A DNA stretch of 64,000 nucleotides from Asterias amurensis (GCF_032118995.1 NC_092661.1:15323006-15387005), one strand, 5' to 3'. Positions 1 through 30,784 are shown, counted from the first letter of the stretch. Translations and numbers: made by a program. The notes: generated from the sequence alone by a model not told the origin.

Positions 1-160
1 CTTTCTGGATACTGTTGACTATAAATCAGCTACCACAGACCAAAAAAACATGGCCTTAATTTTTTCCTAACCTACATGTAGCTAATTTTTCTGCTACAGT
101 AAGCAAGAAATTTTGCTCACTGTTAAGCAGCGCTACGAAATTAGGCCCAGGTCAACTTAC

Positions 161-18707
<18,547 letters not shown>

Positions 18708-18744
18708 TGTGCGTTGTGTGTTTTTTAATCGATCAAACGAATCA

Positions 18745-20730
18745 CTTTAAAAATTTATTTACAATTTGATCACGAAACAAAGGGTCATTGAAGCTTGAGT
18801 AAAAAAATTAAATTAATATAAATTGCTGATGATTATTAAATCAGTCTTTAAATTCATTTTTGATGGCCATAAATTCATTGACGCCCAACTTCAGAATCAC
18901 TTCACATTAAATTCATTGAGATAAGCCATTCTTCACAGACATGACCATGGGCGAATTGCTCCACTAGATGACAAGAGTAGGACATTGTTATTTTATAGGT
19001 GCATGCTCGATACTGAGATTTTTCTTGTTGCTTGTTGGCTGAGTGGCTTGTTGGATCTTGCATGAGAGAGGGGAATTCATTTTTAACATTTTTGTTAAAA
19101 ATCCTTGTCTCATCACCACATGCCTGAAAGTAAAAATAAGAAATATATTAAAAGAAAGACGCAAAGAAATAATTTGGAACATGACCAATTTATAGACAAT
19201 AGGGCCTTATTTAAACCCAGATCAGGGCGGGCATCATGGATGGCCTCTACGTTATTCCAAATCTAGTGTGTTTTGTAGACAACAACCAAAAAAACTATTC
19301 AATCAACTCAAGTAAAAAAGTGTCTGTTACGTTTATAGGCCTACATGACTCAATGCTGTGTGATCTGTAGACTGTGACTGTGATTTGTCTTGTCTTGTCT
19401 TACTGCACAAACTGCCGCCACTGGCATGACTGGGCTATAACTATGCAGACCCTCATGCATGCATGCTCCTACTCAAATTTTATATTAACAAGGAGGGACT
19501 TTAAATTTTCACCACCTTATGTGGAGACACATAGACCAAGGACAAAACAAAAAAGGGAAAATAAAAGGACTCCATAGCCCATAAGGTTTATTATCGCGAT
19601 TCAGAACAGCAATGCGCTGTGGGTAGGCAGATGGGGCAGTTTGCTATGCGGTGTATGTTGTCACACACGCATCGCCTATATCTTTGTGTGGTTTCAACAG
19701 CGCCCTCTCTTGATATTTTGCAATAATTGCCGATAAACCTTTATAAATATAAATAATAGATTAATTTATAGCACTTTACCAACACCCAATATATAGGGGT
19801 ATTCTGGGTGCTCCACAAAACACAAGGAATTTTGTGAACAAAGTCTATGGTACTATATGGCATGGGAAGATCTAAAGTAGGGTGGTACGTGTGTAACTGC
19901 AACCACTAACTCAGTCATGACATTGACAGTGACTAGTGAGTGAACGGTGAATGTGTGTGTGCGTGTATACGGACGTGTGTGTGCTGCGCTACGCCTACGG
20001 CTACGCTAGCCTCCCCTGGCCTCTCGCTCTCATTATTTTATACAGTATTTTATAACGAGTAGTTACTACATTTGTTTGTTCATAACCGAGAATACCGAGC
20101 ACTGGTCGTTTTAGAATTTACGCAAAGCAATTTCTGCTAGTTGTCATGATCTTCTTACCTTTGAAACATCAAATCATCAGTGACGACGAACCTTTTTAAA
20201 ATCATCCGCCATTGTTTACCTGTCCATTACTTGCCAAGGGAGGGCGCGCTTCAAGACTGAGTGCGCGCTTTTCCGTGAGGCAAACAGTGAAACTTTATCA
20301 ACCCGTGGTACCAAATGCTAACGAATAAAATATAAAAAAAAACGGAAAAGGGGTAATTTCATGAAATCATGTTTTACTCAAATCAACATTAATTTTACAT
20401 TCAATAAAATCTCACTTATGACAATGTTCGTCATTCCCCCTTTTTCCACCACACCAGAGCAGAGGGAAAATTTCCGACTTTTTATTAGAGGCATGTTATT
20501 CTGCTTCTGCTGCTTCTACTGCGTATCACCTAGGGGATATCGGGAGCGTAAGCTCAAAACATCTTTTTGTAGTGACTTTCACAAGTTAGTTGACGGTTTT
20601 CCAGTGCGTTTACTGAAAACTAGATAATAATTGCCACAATAAACTTAAACTTGGCGTCTAGTTGCCGATTGATTATTTTATCCAACAGTAGCTACTTTTA
20701 TGTGGATGCAATTGTGAAGATCGAATTGTA
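18745..20730. other. POLQ 5' flank or first intron
   Basis: Apart from the candidate exon at 20159-20205, nothing codes here. The sequence is AT-rich; GC rises around 20220-20280 (GGGAGGGCGCGCTTC, GAGTGCGCGC), which may be the promoter of POLQ. This is inference from position and base composition only. Confidence 0.4.
20159..20205 (-). other. POLQ: Candidate upstream first coding exon of POLQ
   Basis: On the minus strand an ATG at 20205 opens a frame (MILKRFVVTDDLMFQ) that ends in AAAG|GTAAGA at 20159. A matching acceptor TTTTAAAG| lies at 18745/18744. Joining them gives codon AG|T and then 12 open codons straight into the ATG at 18707, in frame, adding 28 residues. A stronger-context ATG at 20212 is out of frame and closes after 11 codons, so it would be an upstream ORF. 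This is an inference from frame agreement; RNA data would decide. Confidence 0.4.
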
Positions 20731-20820
20731 GGCCTATTAATAGTTGCGATAACGTAACTCTCCACCCGACGGCCGGCAGGAGGAGGGTTACGTTATCGCA
20801 ACTAGCCTAATAAGACCCCT
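20731..20820. mobile_element. GC-rich hairpin element, family D
   Basis: Arms TAGTTGCGATAACGTAAC and GTTACGTTATCGCAACTA around CCCGACGGCCGGCAGGAGGA. Intergenic, upstream of POLQ. Confidence 0.8.
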
Positions 20821-21685
20821 GCTTGTCTAAAACTAGTAACGAGTAAAACAAGTTTTGCTCTGATTGACTCATCGTATAATAATGTATGTACATCATGTAC
20901 AACCGTAGACCCCCAATCTGATCGGAGCGGAGCGCACGTGCCAAAACAATGCGCGCCTACCATAATCCGCTTTTTTGAAAGTCAACTTCCATGGGCTTTA
21001 AGTGACCCGTTAACGCGGCTAAAAATAATGTGGCCTGTCCCAAAATTTCTTCAAACTCTTCGACTAAAAAATGAAACAGAATTGAACCTAGAAACTCATC
21101 ACACAATAATTGGAGACCAAAACTGAATATTGATGTCATTACAGTAATCAAAGTTTTAATTTGAAAACAAAAACATGATTGGATTTTAACAATCGATACA
21201 TCATTGAAAAGTTCTTTAAAAACTTGTTTTACTTACATGAAAGGTACACAAAACGGGATTTCATCTTATGACCTTGCTTGTGGGGTTCAGAACGGAATTT
21301 AAAGGAAATACTATTCAAAAGCCATAATTTCAAGCTGAAAGTTCATCATCAAACTCAATCATCATTATGATGACACCAATCACGAACGCCAAATTATTTT
21401 GGGTATTATTAAAACAATTTAAATTCAAAGGATTACGTTTTTGAGATATCGTTTTGTTGGAGCGGTTATTATAGTGTACACCCTGAAGAATAATCCGTTT
21501 GGAATACACAATCTGAGAAGTGACAGTGAAATTTCTCAGATTCAATTTTCGGTGGATGAACTGATATCTTTTTCAATAACCACGTAACTTCAAAGTTTAA
21601 TTTTTCAAAATGCTTTATGCTATCGAAAGCTGCTTATATACTCAAGTATACCAAGTATATAAGTTTGTATTGCCAAAACCCGAAC

Positions 21686-22084
21686 GTGGACACTCGACAC
21701 TATTGGTAATTGTCAAAGACTAGTCTTCCCACTTGGTGTATCTCAACATATATATATATATTATGCATAAAATAACAAACCTGTGAAAATTTGAGCTCAA
21801 TTGGTTATCGAAGTTGCGAGGTAATAATTAAAGAAAAACAGCCTTGTCACAAGAAGTTGTGTGCTTTCAAATGCTTGATTTCGTGACCTGAAAATCTAGT
21901 TCTGAGGTCTCGAAATCAAATTCGTGGAATTACTTCTTTCTCGAAAACTACATTACTTCAGAGGGAGCCGTTTCTCACAATGTTTTATACTATCAATTTC
22001 TCTAAGTAATTTCTCCATTACCAAGTAAGGTTTTATGCTAATAATAACTTTGAGTAATTACAAATAGTGTCCACTGCCTTTATT
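21686..22084. mobile_element. MITE, family B
   Basis: Left end CGACACTATTGGTAATTG, right end AATAGTGTCCACTGCCTT; it includes a short (AT)n stretch. Intergenic. Confidence 0.75.
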
Positions 22085-22737
22085 AAATGTGTCATGATTG
22101 TACTCGTGCAAACTGCTAAACCACAATAAATGAACACAAATACATTATCCGTTACATTTACATGAACGTTCGAATAACTTTCATTTTCTGATTATTGGAT
22201 CATTCAACGGTGTGACAATGTTTTTCATGCATCTAATCATCTAATAGGGTTGATGAGGAAAGAAAAAGGAAAAAAACTAAATAAAAATTAAACCCAACCG
22301 TGGGGCCTCTTCCTTCCTCCATGATCCAACCAACCCAAGGGGACAAAGGTCGATAGAGATAAATGCACATTTTTTCCTTAGGAAAAATGAATGTGACATA
22401 AAAAATATATTTAAGTATTAGAAAACTTGTAGTAATCATCTCTGAAGGTACTGATTTTCATTTGAATAAACTGTCATTATTAGCCTATTCATTATGAGAC
22501 TGTTCATTTGAGTAGAAAGAACCTGTGAATAAGGCGCCTTCAGACCAATCAACCCAATGGTCTGAACATCCAAGAAGACAACGACTAATAGTTAATAACC
22601 TTTTGTCCTTGCCTTCTTTTCCCAACAAATATCCCCGTTTTAGCTCGCCTAACTCACTAACTCTCTCTCTCTTCCCACCCTTCATATCGTCCTTTGTGTT
22701 TCCATCTTCTTGTGGTTAAACCAACCCTTTCCCTCTA

Positions 22738-22751
22738 CCCCCCCCCCCCCC
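22738..22751. repeat. Poly-C run
   Basis: Fourteen consecutive C within a pyrimidine-rich stretch (22690-22830). Confidence 0.9.
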
Positions 22752-23589
22752 TCACTCTGTCTTCCTATGAATTGTTTACCCCTTTGCTATTTTCTGTGTG
22801 ATTTCTAACTCTCTATCTCTCTCTCCGTGAATTTCTACACCACTGCTGATGCTACACTGTTCACTTTTGTTGTGTTGTCATGACTTCGCTAGGGTTGAGA
22901 TAAGTGGCCATTAACTATTTTTTTGCATTCATACCATAGGTCATTTTGGCTGGTATAGTTTGCAACAGCTAATTTTATTTTCTTATCTATTTTGTGACTG
23001 TCTTTTCATTAAGTTCCTGATTCTCTTATACACATTGTTTGATGACTCAACACACAGACATTTCGTCGGCTTGTGGCTATAAAGGGTCACTAACTTCCAG
23101 TTACTCTTTAATTGTATTTGTTTTTCATAGCCTGTTGTTGCTGATGAGCGCCATGATCTAGATGGAATGGGGCTATACAAATCTGGTTGTTATTATTATT
23201 ATTAATTTATATTTCATACTCGTAACAACCAAAAGGTTGTTAAGTGCAAGATTTAAGTAAGTTTGAAAAGATTAACACAAATTCCAAAAAATATTCTTTT
23301 TACAAACAATTACTTTGGAGACCACTCTTGATCAATAAACTCCCATTTACCAGGAGCTCCTTAATGTTGCAACTATACAAAAGCAGTTTTATGAAACCAT
23401 ACAAAATGCACTAATGACCTTATATTAGTCATGAGCCAACGTTTTTATTTTCTGTTTAATACTTCAAAGAGGAAGGCAGGTTGTACATTTTGTGAACTTG
23501 GGTGTGATCCTTCTGATGACTTCTGACTGGCACCTCAAGAAATAATATACGTAGTTATGATACATGTACAATGACCAATATCCTTTATA

Positions 23590-24390
23590 CTAGTGTAGTC
23601 CTGTAAAGCATAAGTTTGCTAGTACAGTCCTCAGTCCACGCTGTACAGTAACTCAACATCTAAGCTGTTGGATTCTGATTATGCTGGTATGCCTGATCCC
23701 AAAGCATAATCGGTTTACTAGTACAGTCCTCAGTCCACACCATACAGTAACTCAACATCCAAACTGCAGGACTCTGATTTTCACAATATCCCTGATCCCA
23801 TGTCATTGTAGTGCAGTCCTCATTCCACTCAACATCCAAACTGTTGGATTGTTGGAGGTGTCTGATCCTATGTTAAGCATAATCAGTTAACTAGTGCAGT
23901 CTTCTCAGTCCACACCGTACAGTAACTCAACACCCAAACTGTTGGACTCTGACTATGGTGATATGTCTGATCCCATAATCAGTTTACTAGTTAAGCCCTC
24001 AGTCCACACCATACAGTAACTCAACACCCAAACTGTTGGACTCTGACTATGGTGATATGTCTGATCCCATAATCAGTTAACTAGTGCAGTCTTCTCAGTC
24101 CACACCGTACAGTAACTCAACACCCAAACTGTTGGACTCTGACTATGGTGATATGTCTGATCCCATAATCAGTTTACTAGTTAAGCCCTCAGTCCACACC
24201 ATACAGTAACTCAACATCCAAACTGTCGGACTCTTGATTTTGGCAATAATCCCTGATCCCATGTAATTGTATCCCAGATCCCATGTAAAGCATGATCAGT
24301 TTACTAGTGCAGTCCTCAGTCCACTCAACATCCAATCTGATGGAGTCTGGTGGTATGCCTGATCTCATGTCAAGCAGGATCAGTTAGACA
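23590..24390. repeat. Minisatellite, about 94-96 bp unit
   Basis: Landmark GTTGGACTCTGACTATGGTG recurs at 23941, 24035 and 24131; older, degenerate copies extend on both sides (CAGTCCTCAGTCCACACC). There is no conserved reading frame. Confidence 0.88.
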
Positions 24391-25395
24391 GTAGGAGGGT
24401 TGACTGTGTCCTGCATTCATACATGGTATAAATATTGGCTGGCATAGTTTACCTAAATACTTCATTACTCAAAACCACAGTGGATGTTGTTGAATTGTCA
24501 GCAGTAAGAGGGATGACTGTGTGCTGCATGCATTCACCACTTGATCTCATTGCTGGCTGTCATAGTTTATGTATCATTCAAAACCACAGTGGATGATACT
24601 GAATGGTCAGACAGTAGGAGGGTTGACTGTGTACTGTTCAGATGCACTCACCACATATCAATGCAGGCTGGCACAGTTCATCAAAGATTCACAACCACAG
24701 TGGATGATACTGAAGTCAGACAGTAGGAGGGTTGACTGTGTGCTGCTCAGACGCACTCACCACACATCAATACAGGCTGGCACAGTTCATCAAAGATTCC
24801 AAACCACAGTCCACAACTGAATGGTCAGACAGTAGGAGGGTTGACTGTGTGCTGCTCAGACGCACTCACCACACATCAATGCAGGCTGGCACAGTTTATC
24901 AAAGATTCACAACCACAGTGGATGATATCGAATGGTCAGACAGTACGAGGGTTGACTGTGTACTGTGCAGACGCACTCACCACACATCAATACAGGCTGG
25001 CACAGTTCATCAAAGATTCACAACCACAGTGGATGATATTGAATGGTCAGACAGTACGAGGGTTGACTGTGTACTGTGCAGACGCACTCACCACACATCA
25101 ATACAGGCTAGCACAGTTCATCAAAGATTCACAACCACAGTGGATGATACTAAATGGTCAGACAGTAGGAGGGTTGACTGTGTACTGCTCAGACGCACTC
25201 ACCACATATCAATGCAGGCTGGCAGAGTTCATCAATGATTCAAAACCACAGTGGATGCTAATGAATGGTCACAGAGTAAGAGGGTTGACTGTGTACTGCT
25301 CAGACGCACTCATCACATATCAATGCAGGCTGGCACAGTTCATCAATAATTCAAAACCACAGTGGATGATACTGAATGGTCAGGCAGTATGGAAG
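24390..25395. repeat. Minisatellite, 111 bp unit
   Basis: Landmark GGGTTGACTGTGTACTG recurs at 111-bp spacing (for example 24951 and 25062), with about eight to nine copies ending 110 bases from the TAF12 stop. Because 111 is a multiple of three, two plus-strand frames stay open for 168 and 189 codons, but this is judged non-coding. Confidence 0.9.
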
Positions 25396-25501
25396 TTCAA
25401 GAAAACATAGACACTCTTGTCAAGCCCTTACAACACACAATGAGTATCGGGTAGTTTTTGCCTTCAAAAGGTGACAACAGGTGTTTCGTTCATGAAGGTC
25501 T

Positions 25502-25507
25502 TTTATT
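25502..25507 (-). promoter_or_regulatory. AATAAA overlapping the TAF12 stop codon
   Basis: The minus strand ends the TAF12 frame as AAG AAA TAA AAG, so a canonical polyadenylation hexamer overlaps the stop. If used, the 3' UTR would be extremely short. The next 100 bases on the minus strand show no better signal that I noticed. Use of this site is inference. Confidence 0.35.
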
Positions 25508-28500
25508 TCTTGAGGGTTTTGCGTATAAGGGCCATGCGCTGCTTGTGAGCTTCAGTTGACGCTGGCCTCTTGTACTGTCTGTTGTCCTCGGTGGAGAACC
25601 CAGGGATCATCATATTCCAATTGCGCTCTGTATGTTTAAAAAGAAAAGTAGGTCCGTCCGTTACTTTAAAGGCACTGGACACTATTGGTAATAACTCAAA
25701 ATAGTTGTTAGCATAAAAACTTTCTTGGTAACAAGCAATGGAGAGCTGTTGATAGTATGAAACATATTGTGAGAAACGGCTTCCTTTAAAGTAATGTAGT
25801 TTTTGAGACAGAGGTAATTTCTTACTCAAATATTAAAAGAATTAAAAGAATTCAGGCCTGAAGCCTTTTATTAGGCACCTGAAATCACACAAATTTGTGC
25901 AACAAGGGTGTTTTTTTTCTTCCCATTATTCTCTTAATTTTTTTTTACTACCAATTAAGGACAAATTTTCACAAATTTTTTATTTTATGAATATGTTGGG
26001 GTACACCATTCGAGAATAGTAGTTGAGCGAGAGGTTGTTTTCAGCCGAAGCCTTCTCCGGAAATTCTGATGGTCGTCTTCCACACATCCTGGTCCAGCAT
26101 CAGCGTCCTGAGCTCTTGACGGATACTCTTGGTAGGTGAGAGTACTGGTCTTAAACAATTATCAAATGTGTCCAGAATGTCTTTAAAGGATTTGGGTACT
26201 TTTTGTAACACAAAACATAATGTCCACAGTACCTTCAAATTAGTTGCTGAGGTGCTGTAGTTTTTGAGAATTAATGAGTAAAACAATTTCATGAAAATAC
26301 GTTTTTAAATGCTAAAATAAATTTCGTCTCATGATCACCGAGACAAAAATTATTTTCATGACATTGTTTTACTCATTTCTCAAAAACTACAGCACCTCAG
26401 CAAGTAATATTTTCAGGAAAGCTTTCTACTATTATCATCTTCAAACTGTGTAAATTTAATGTAAATCTGTGGACATCATGTTTTTTTGTCCTAAAAAAAA
26501 GTACATAGATCCTTTAAAAAGATTGAAGTCTGACATTTCTCATCCCTGTAAGAGAGAGGTGGGTTCTACCACGTTTCTCAAATTCTTACCCAAATGCAGT
26601 AGTATGTCCTTAGTTTCCAAGGTGTTTGACTTCCTGTGCTTGGCAAGCTGGCACCCTGATGTCACTATATTCTCAATGAAGTCATCAGCAATCTGCAGCA
26701 ACATCTAAAATTAAAATTGTCAAAATTTAATTTTGTTCTTAAAAATAATAGTATTAACAAAAGAAAATTGTATAGCACCGGAATCTGTTAGTCATAACTG
26801 CATGGAACAGTTTATCAATTATGATTGGTCGAGAGAAGTTCACGTGGGCATGTTTAAAGGAACATTACAAGACCATCATATTTATAATCAACCAAAGAAA
26901 TAGAACCCGCAGAATGCTGAGTGCGTCATTATGCGCACAGTTTTGTTGTGAGATCATTTTCATGGAAACGCATACGCCAAAATATTTTGCCGTATAGTTG
27001 GCATCATGAACATTGACCAATGAAAACAAGTAGAAACGGTCTATGTGTGACAGTGTGATGCCATTTTGCCATACCCACGTGTCACGGAATGATCAATACG
27101 CCACGTTCACAGCCGGCACAGAGGGGGGCCAAGCTCAGCGTTCTCCAGGATATATTTCTGTGTAATCAACACGGTTCGCTATCTTGTAGAGTCAAATTTT
27201 TGTTTCAGCTCCACAACAATGTCTAACCCTAAGCTCAAATAAATAAAGAAAGAAAGAAACAGAAAACTCACTTCCTCCACATCTTCATCTAGCTGTGTAT
27301 TTGGGTCCACCTCCTTCACCAGGTCCTGGATTCGCTTTCTATCCAAAATCTAAAATGAAACAAAAACAATTATTTTGAATTGTACACAAATTTCTGGTTA
27401 TTTCTAATTATTTTTTTAGCAATGTCTTCCAGTAGCTTTTGAACTGCTCTACTGTTTAAAGGAACACGTTGCCTTGGATCGGACGAGTTGGTCTATAAAA
27501 AAGCGTTTGTAACCGTTTGTTATAAAATGCATATGGTTGGAAAGATAATTTAAAAGTAGAATACAATGATTCACACAAGTTTGCCTCGAAATTGCGTGGT
27601 TTTTCTTTTACTGTGCGAACGAACACGGTCGGCCATTTATGGGAGTCAAAAATTTGACTCCCATAAATGGCCGACCGTGTTAGCCGACGAGGTAAAAAGA
27701 AAACCGTGCAATTTCGAGGCATGTTTGTGTGGATCATTGTATTCTACTTTTACAGCATCTTTCTACCCATATGCATATTATAACAAACGCTTTTCAATGA
27801 CCAACTCGACCGATCCAAGGCAACGTGTTCCTTTAAATAGTTAAAGGGAAGGTACACGTTTGGTAATTACTCAAAACAAATATTAACTTAAAAACTGACT
27901 TGGTAACGAGCATTGGAGAGCTGTTGATAATATGAAACATTGTGGGAAACGACTCCCTCTGAAGTAACGTAGTTTTTGAGAAAGAGGTAATTTCTCACTA
28001 AAATTATAAAAGACTTCTAGCTAGAAGTCTCTTATTCTTATCTTAAAGCACACAAATTCGTCCAACAAGGGTGTTTTTACTTTCATCGTTTTCTCGCAAC
28101 TTCGATGACCAATAATGAGCCCAAATTTTCACAGGTTTGTTATTTTTATGGTTATGATGGGATACAACAAGTGAGAAGACTGCTCTTTGACAAATACTTT
28201 CCCTTTAAAGGAACACGTTGCCTTGGATCGGACGAGTTGGTCAAAACAAAAGCGTTTGTAACCGTTTTTTATAAAATGCATATGGTTGGAAAGATGTTTT
28301 AAAAGTAGAATACAATAATCCACACAAGTTTGCCTCGAAATTGCGTGGTTTTCCTTCTACTGTGCGAACTAACATGGTCGGCCATTTATGGGAGTCAAAA
28401 TTTTGACCCCCATAAATGGCCGACGTGTTAGTCGACAAGGTAAAAGGAAAACCACGCAATTTCGAGGCATGTTTGTGTGGATCATTGTATTCTACTTTTA

Positions 28501-30784
28501 CAACATCTTTCTACCCATATGCATTTTATAAAAAACGGTTACAAACGCTTTTCAAAGACCAACTCGACCGATCCAAGGCAACGTGTTCCTTTAAATTTGC
28601 ATTGGGGATAAAGAGTATTTATTTTGGTTTTACCCTTACACTGTTGTGTGTGTTAGCAGTATTATACTCAACACTTTTCTGACTCTCCTTTTACAGCTTG
28701 GTCACGCTATGTTTACAGCAAGGAACTGTGCCGATTGTACTCTACTGGGCTGCGCGGCAACCTCAATCACCCTGTTAGTTTTACATTAGGGTTACGGTAA
28801 GATGACAGGAAGGGCAGTTTACCCTGCATCCCCATTGGATTTAATTTTGTCATTCTACAGAAAAGTCGCAATACTTGAAAACAATAAGTCCAATGGGAAC
28901 ACGACTTTAGACGAGAATAATTACCTGACTGGGGTCGATACTACTGTGCGCACCCGTTGCCATGGAACTTCCTGATGCCATAGAGCTGCTGGGTTTGCTT
29001 ATAGCTGGGGTAGGGACACTCTGAATTGGAGCCGGTGTCACGTTGACGCTTTGGCTGGTACCATTTGTACTATTCAGAGAGGCTGAGGGTGGGGTGCCTG
29101 TTCTGACAGGAACTGTCGTAGGCGTCGTCGGCTGCTGGTGTAACTGTTGTTGAAGGTGTTGCTGCTGCTGTTGCTGCTGCTGTAATTGCTGCTGCAAGTG
29201 CTGCTGCTGTTTGCTGGATTTGAGCTTAAGGATAAAAACAAGTTGCATTGTTAGGAACACATTAGAAATTATGTCAAAGTATTGATACATAAAAACACAC
29301 ACAAATGTGAATTCACACTGAACCTGAAGACCACAAACTTGACAGGGAAATATTCCTGCAATCGGGTTTAGAGCCGAATATTAAAATTTGACAGAAAAAA
29401 CTTGAATTCAAGTTTAAACCAGAAGATTAAAACTTGAAAGGGAAAAATCCTGAGCAACAGTTCAAACCAGAAGATTAATTGACAAGAGAAAACCCTGAAT
29501 TCCGATTTAAACTGGAGGATTCAAACTTGACAGGGAAATATCCTTGAATTCCAGTTTATACCGGAAGATTCAAACTTGACAGGGAGCACACAAGAATTCT
29601 GATTTAAAGACACTATTGGTTATTGTCAACGACCAGTCTTCTCACTTTGTTTATCTCAACATATGCATAAAATAACAAACCTGTGACAATTTGAGCTCAA
29701 TCAGTAATCGAAGTTGTGAGATAATAATGAAAGAAAAAACACCCTTGTCACACGGAGTTGTGTGCTTTCAGATGCTTGATTTTGAGACCTTAAATTCTAA
29801 ATCTGAGGTCTCGAAATCAAATTCGTGGAAAATTACTTCTTTCTCGAAAACTACTCCACTTTAGAGGGAGCCGTTTCTCACAATGCTATTTACTACCAAC
29901 CTCTCCCCACTACTTGTTACCAAGTAAGGTTTTATGCTAATAATTATGTTGAGTAATTAATAATAGTGTCCACTGCCTTTAAAATGGACTTAACTTACCT
30001 TCTCCTGTTCTGCCAGTGCACGTGTGTGGAGCTCCCTTAACTTGGCCAAGTCATCTTGCTGCCTGCTGGTCACATTAGGAGTCTGCTCCAAAAGCTGAAA
30101 TCAAACGGTGAAAGGACTAGAAGTAAAGTCTAATATTGTTGTTATTTCTATAATTTGATTTGAATGAGAGAAATCAATCAGTTGTTTAAGCTTACAATTG
30201 CGACAAAGTGGGTTGGTAGAAGTGTGCAAGAGCTGAGAATAGAGCGACGACTGAAAGAGAACAGGGCCCAATTTCATGGCTCTGCTTACTTAAAGTAAAG
30301 AATCGGCGCATACAGAATCAGGGAATTCCACGCTTACATCAAGCGAATTTCAACGGTTAGCAGTGAATGTTGGCTTGTGCGTGTGTGCACTCCACGTTAC
30401 TAGGCATTCTTATATTACACAGCTAGCGCAGTAATTCAACGCTTGCACGTAAGCGGCGTATGGTGATTGGAAGCGCAAAATTCGGCAGCAAGCAGAGCCA
30501 TGAAATTGGGCTCAGGTGATGATGGTGACTCAAGGAGTGCGCCCCCATTACAAAGCGAGAATGAGGCAGCCACAGCCACAAGTCTACACTTAATGATGAA
30601 CACTTACCGTGATCTGTGCTTCAATCTCCTTGATTGTGTCTTGAAGTGTCTTACGAGTCACACTTGGTTGATTGCTGCCGCCCCCAAGCTGTGACTGGGA
30701 GTGGCTCATTAAGGAGGAGCTAGAGACTGGAGCAAGAGGTGGGATCGCCCCAGATGATGTAGTCCCAGTTTGCTGACTGCTCAT
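25503..30784 (-). CDS. TAF12: Transcription initiation factor TFIID subunit 12
   Basis: TAF12 is a histone-fold subunit that pairs with TAF4 in TFIID and with ADA1/TADA1 in SAGA. Six exons join in frame: 30608-30784, 29999-30094, 28925-29224, 27272-27349, 26590-26704, 25503-25627, giving 296 residues. The last three exons form the conserved histone fold and tail: [20 protein letters not shown], then [23 protein letters not shown], and the C-terminal block NWNMMIPGF .. [16 protein letters not shown]. The N-terminal 190 residues are Ser/Thr/Pro-rich with a polyglutamine tract (about residues 97-122). Human TAF12 is 161 residues, so this form is much longer at the N-terminus. The start is the first ATG of the first coding exon; a CCAACCAG acceptor just upstream suggests a 5' UTR intron. 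Confidence 0.95.
25666..26030. mobile_element. MITE, family B variant
   Basis: Left end TTAAAGGCACTGGACACTAT; the right end has decayed. It begins 40 bases inside the TAF12 intron next to the last exon. Confidence 0.65.
26183..26517. mobile_element. Palindromic MITE, family G
   Basis: TTAAAGGATTTGGGTACTTT to AAGTACATAGATCCTTTAA; internal arms CTGTAGTTTTTGAGAA and TTCTCAAAAACTACAG are inverted. It lies in a TAF12 intron. Confidence 0.75.
27455..27837. mobile_element. Palindromic MITE, family A, full copy
   Basis: It runs from TTTAAAGGAACACGTTGCCT to AGGCAACGTGTTCCTTTAAA; nearly the whole element is one inverted repeat. It lies in a TAF12 intron. Confidence 0.85.
27841..28208. mobile_element. 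MITE, family B variant
   Basis: TTAAAGGGAAGGTACACG at the left and CTTTCCCTTTAA at the right, with family B interior (GAAACATTGTGGGAAACGAC, ACAAGGGTGTTTTTAC). It sits exactly between two family A elements. Confidence 0.7.
28204..28595. mobile_element. Palindromic MITE, family A, full copy
   Basis: Same ends and centre as 27455-27837. Its left TTAA overlaps the right TTAA of the neighbouring element at 27841-28208. Confidence 0.85.
29159..29212 (-). repeat. CAG/CAA trinucleotide tract encoding polyglutamine in TAF12
   Basis: The plus strand shows repeated CTG/TTG triplets, read on the minus strand as CAG/CAA within exon 28925-29224. The tract is broken by His and Leu codons (HLQQQL pattern). 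Confidence 0.85.
29330..29592. repeat. Minisatellite, about 48 bp unit, in a TAF12 intron
   Basis: Five to six degenerate units of ACTTGACAGGGAAATATCC followed by TTTAAACCAGAAGATT-type sequence. Confidence 0.75.
29604..29982. mobile_element. MITE, family B
   Basis: TTAAAGACACTATTGGTTAT to AATAGTGTCCACTGCCTTTA, with a central GAGACCTTAAATTCTAAATC palindrome. It lies in a TAF12 intron. Confidence 0.75.
30265..30516. mobile_element. Fold-back element, family E
   Basis: AGGGCCCAATTTCATGGCTC to GAGCCATGAAATTGGGCTC. It lies in a TAF12 intron, close to exon 1. Confidence 0.7.

Larger units (their letters stand above)
20821..25502. other. Intergenic region between POLQ and TAF12
   Basis: It contains the family B MITE (21686-22084), a hammerhead-family remnant near 22865-22980 and the two minisatellites. 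No exon was recognised in the rest. Confidence 0.6.

Noticed and set aside
20361..20627. 88-codon plus-strand ORF
   Set aside because: No recognisable domain, no splice context and hydrophobic low-complexity composition; likely chance.
23590..25395. CRISPR-like array
   Set aside because: Units are 94-111 bp and contiguous without unique spacers, and the genome is eukaryotic; these are minisatellites.
24541..25410. Overlapping plus-strand open frames of 168 and 189 codons
   Set aside because: They are a by-product of a 111-bp tandem repeat whose length is a multiple of three; two frames are open at once and no family is recognised.
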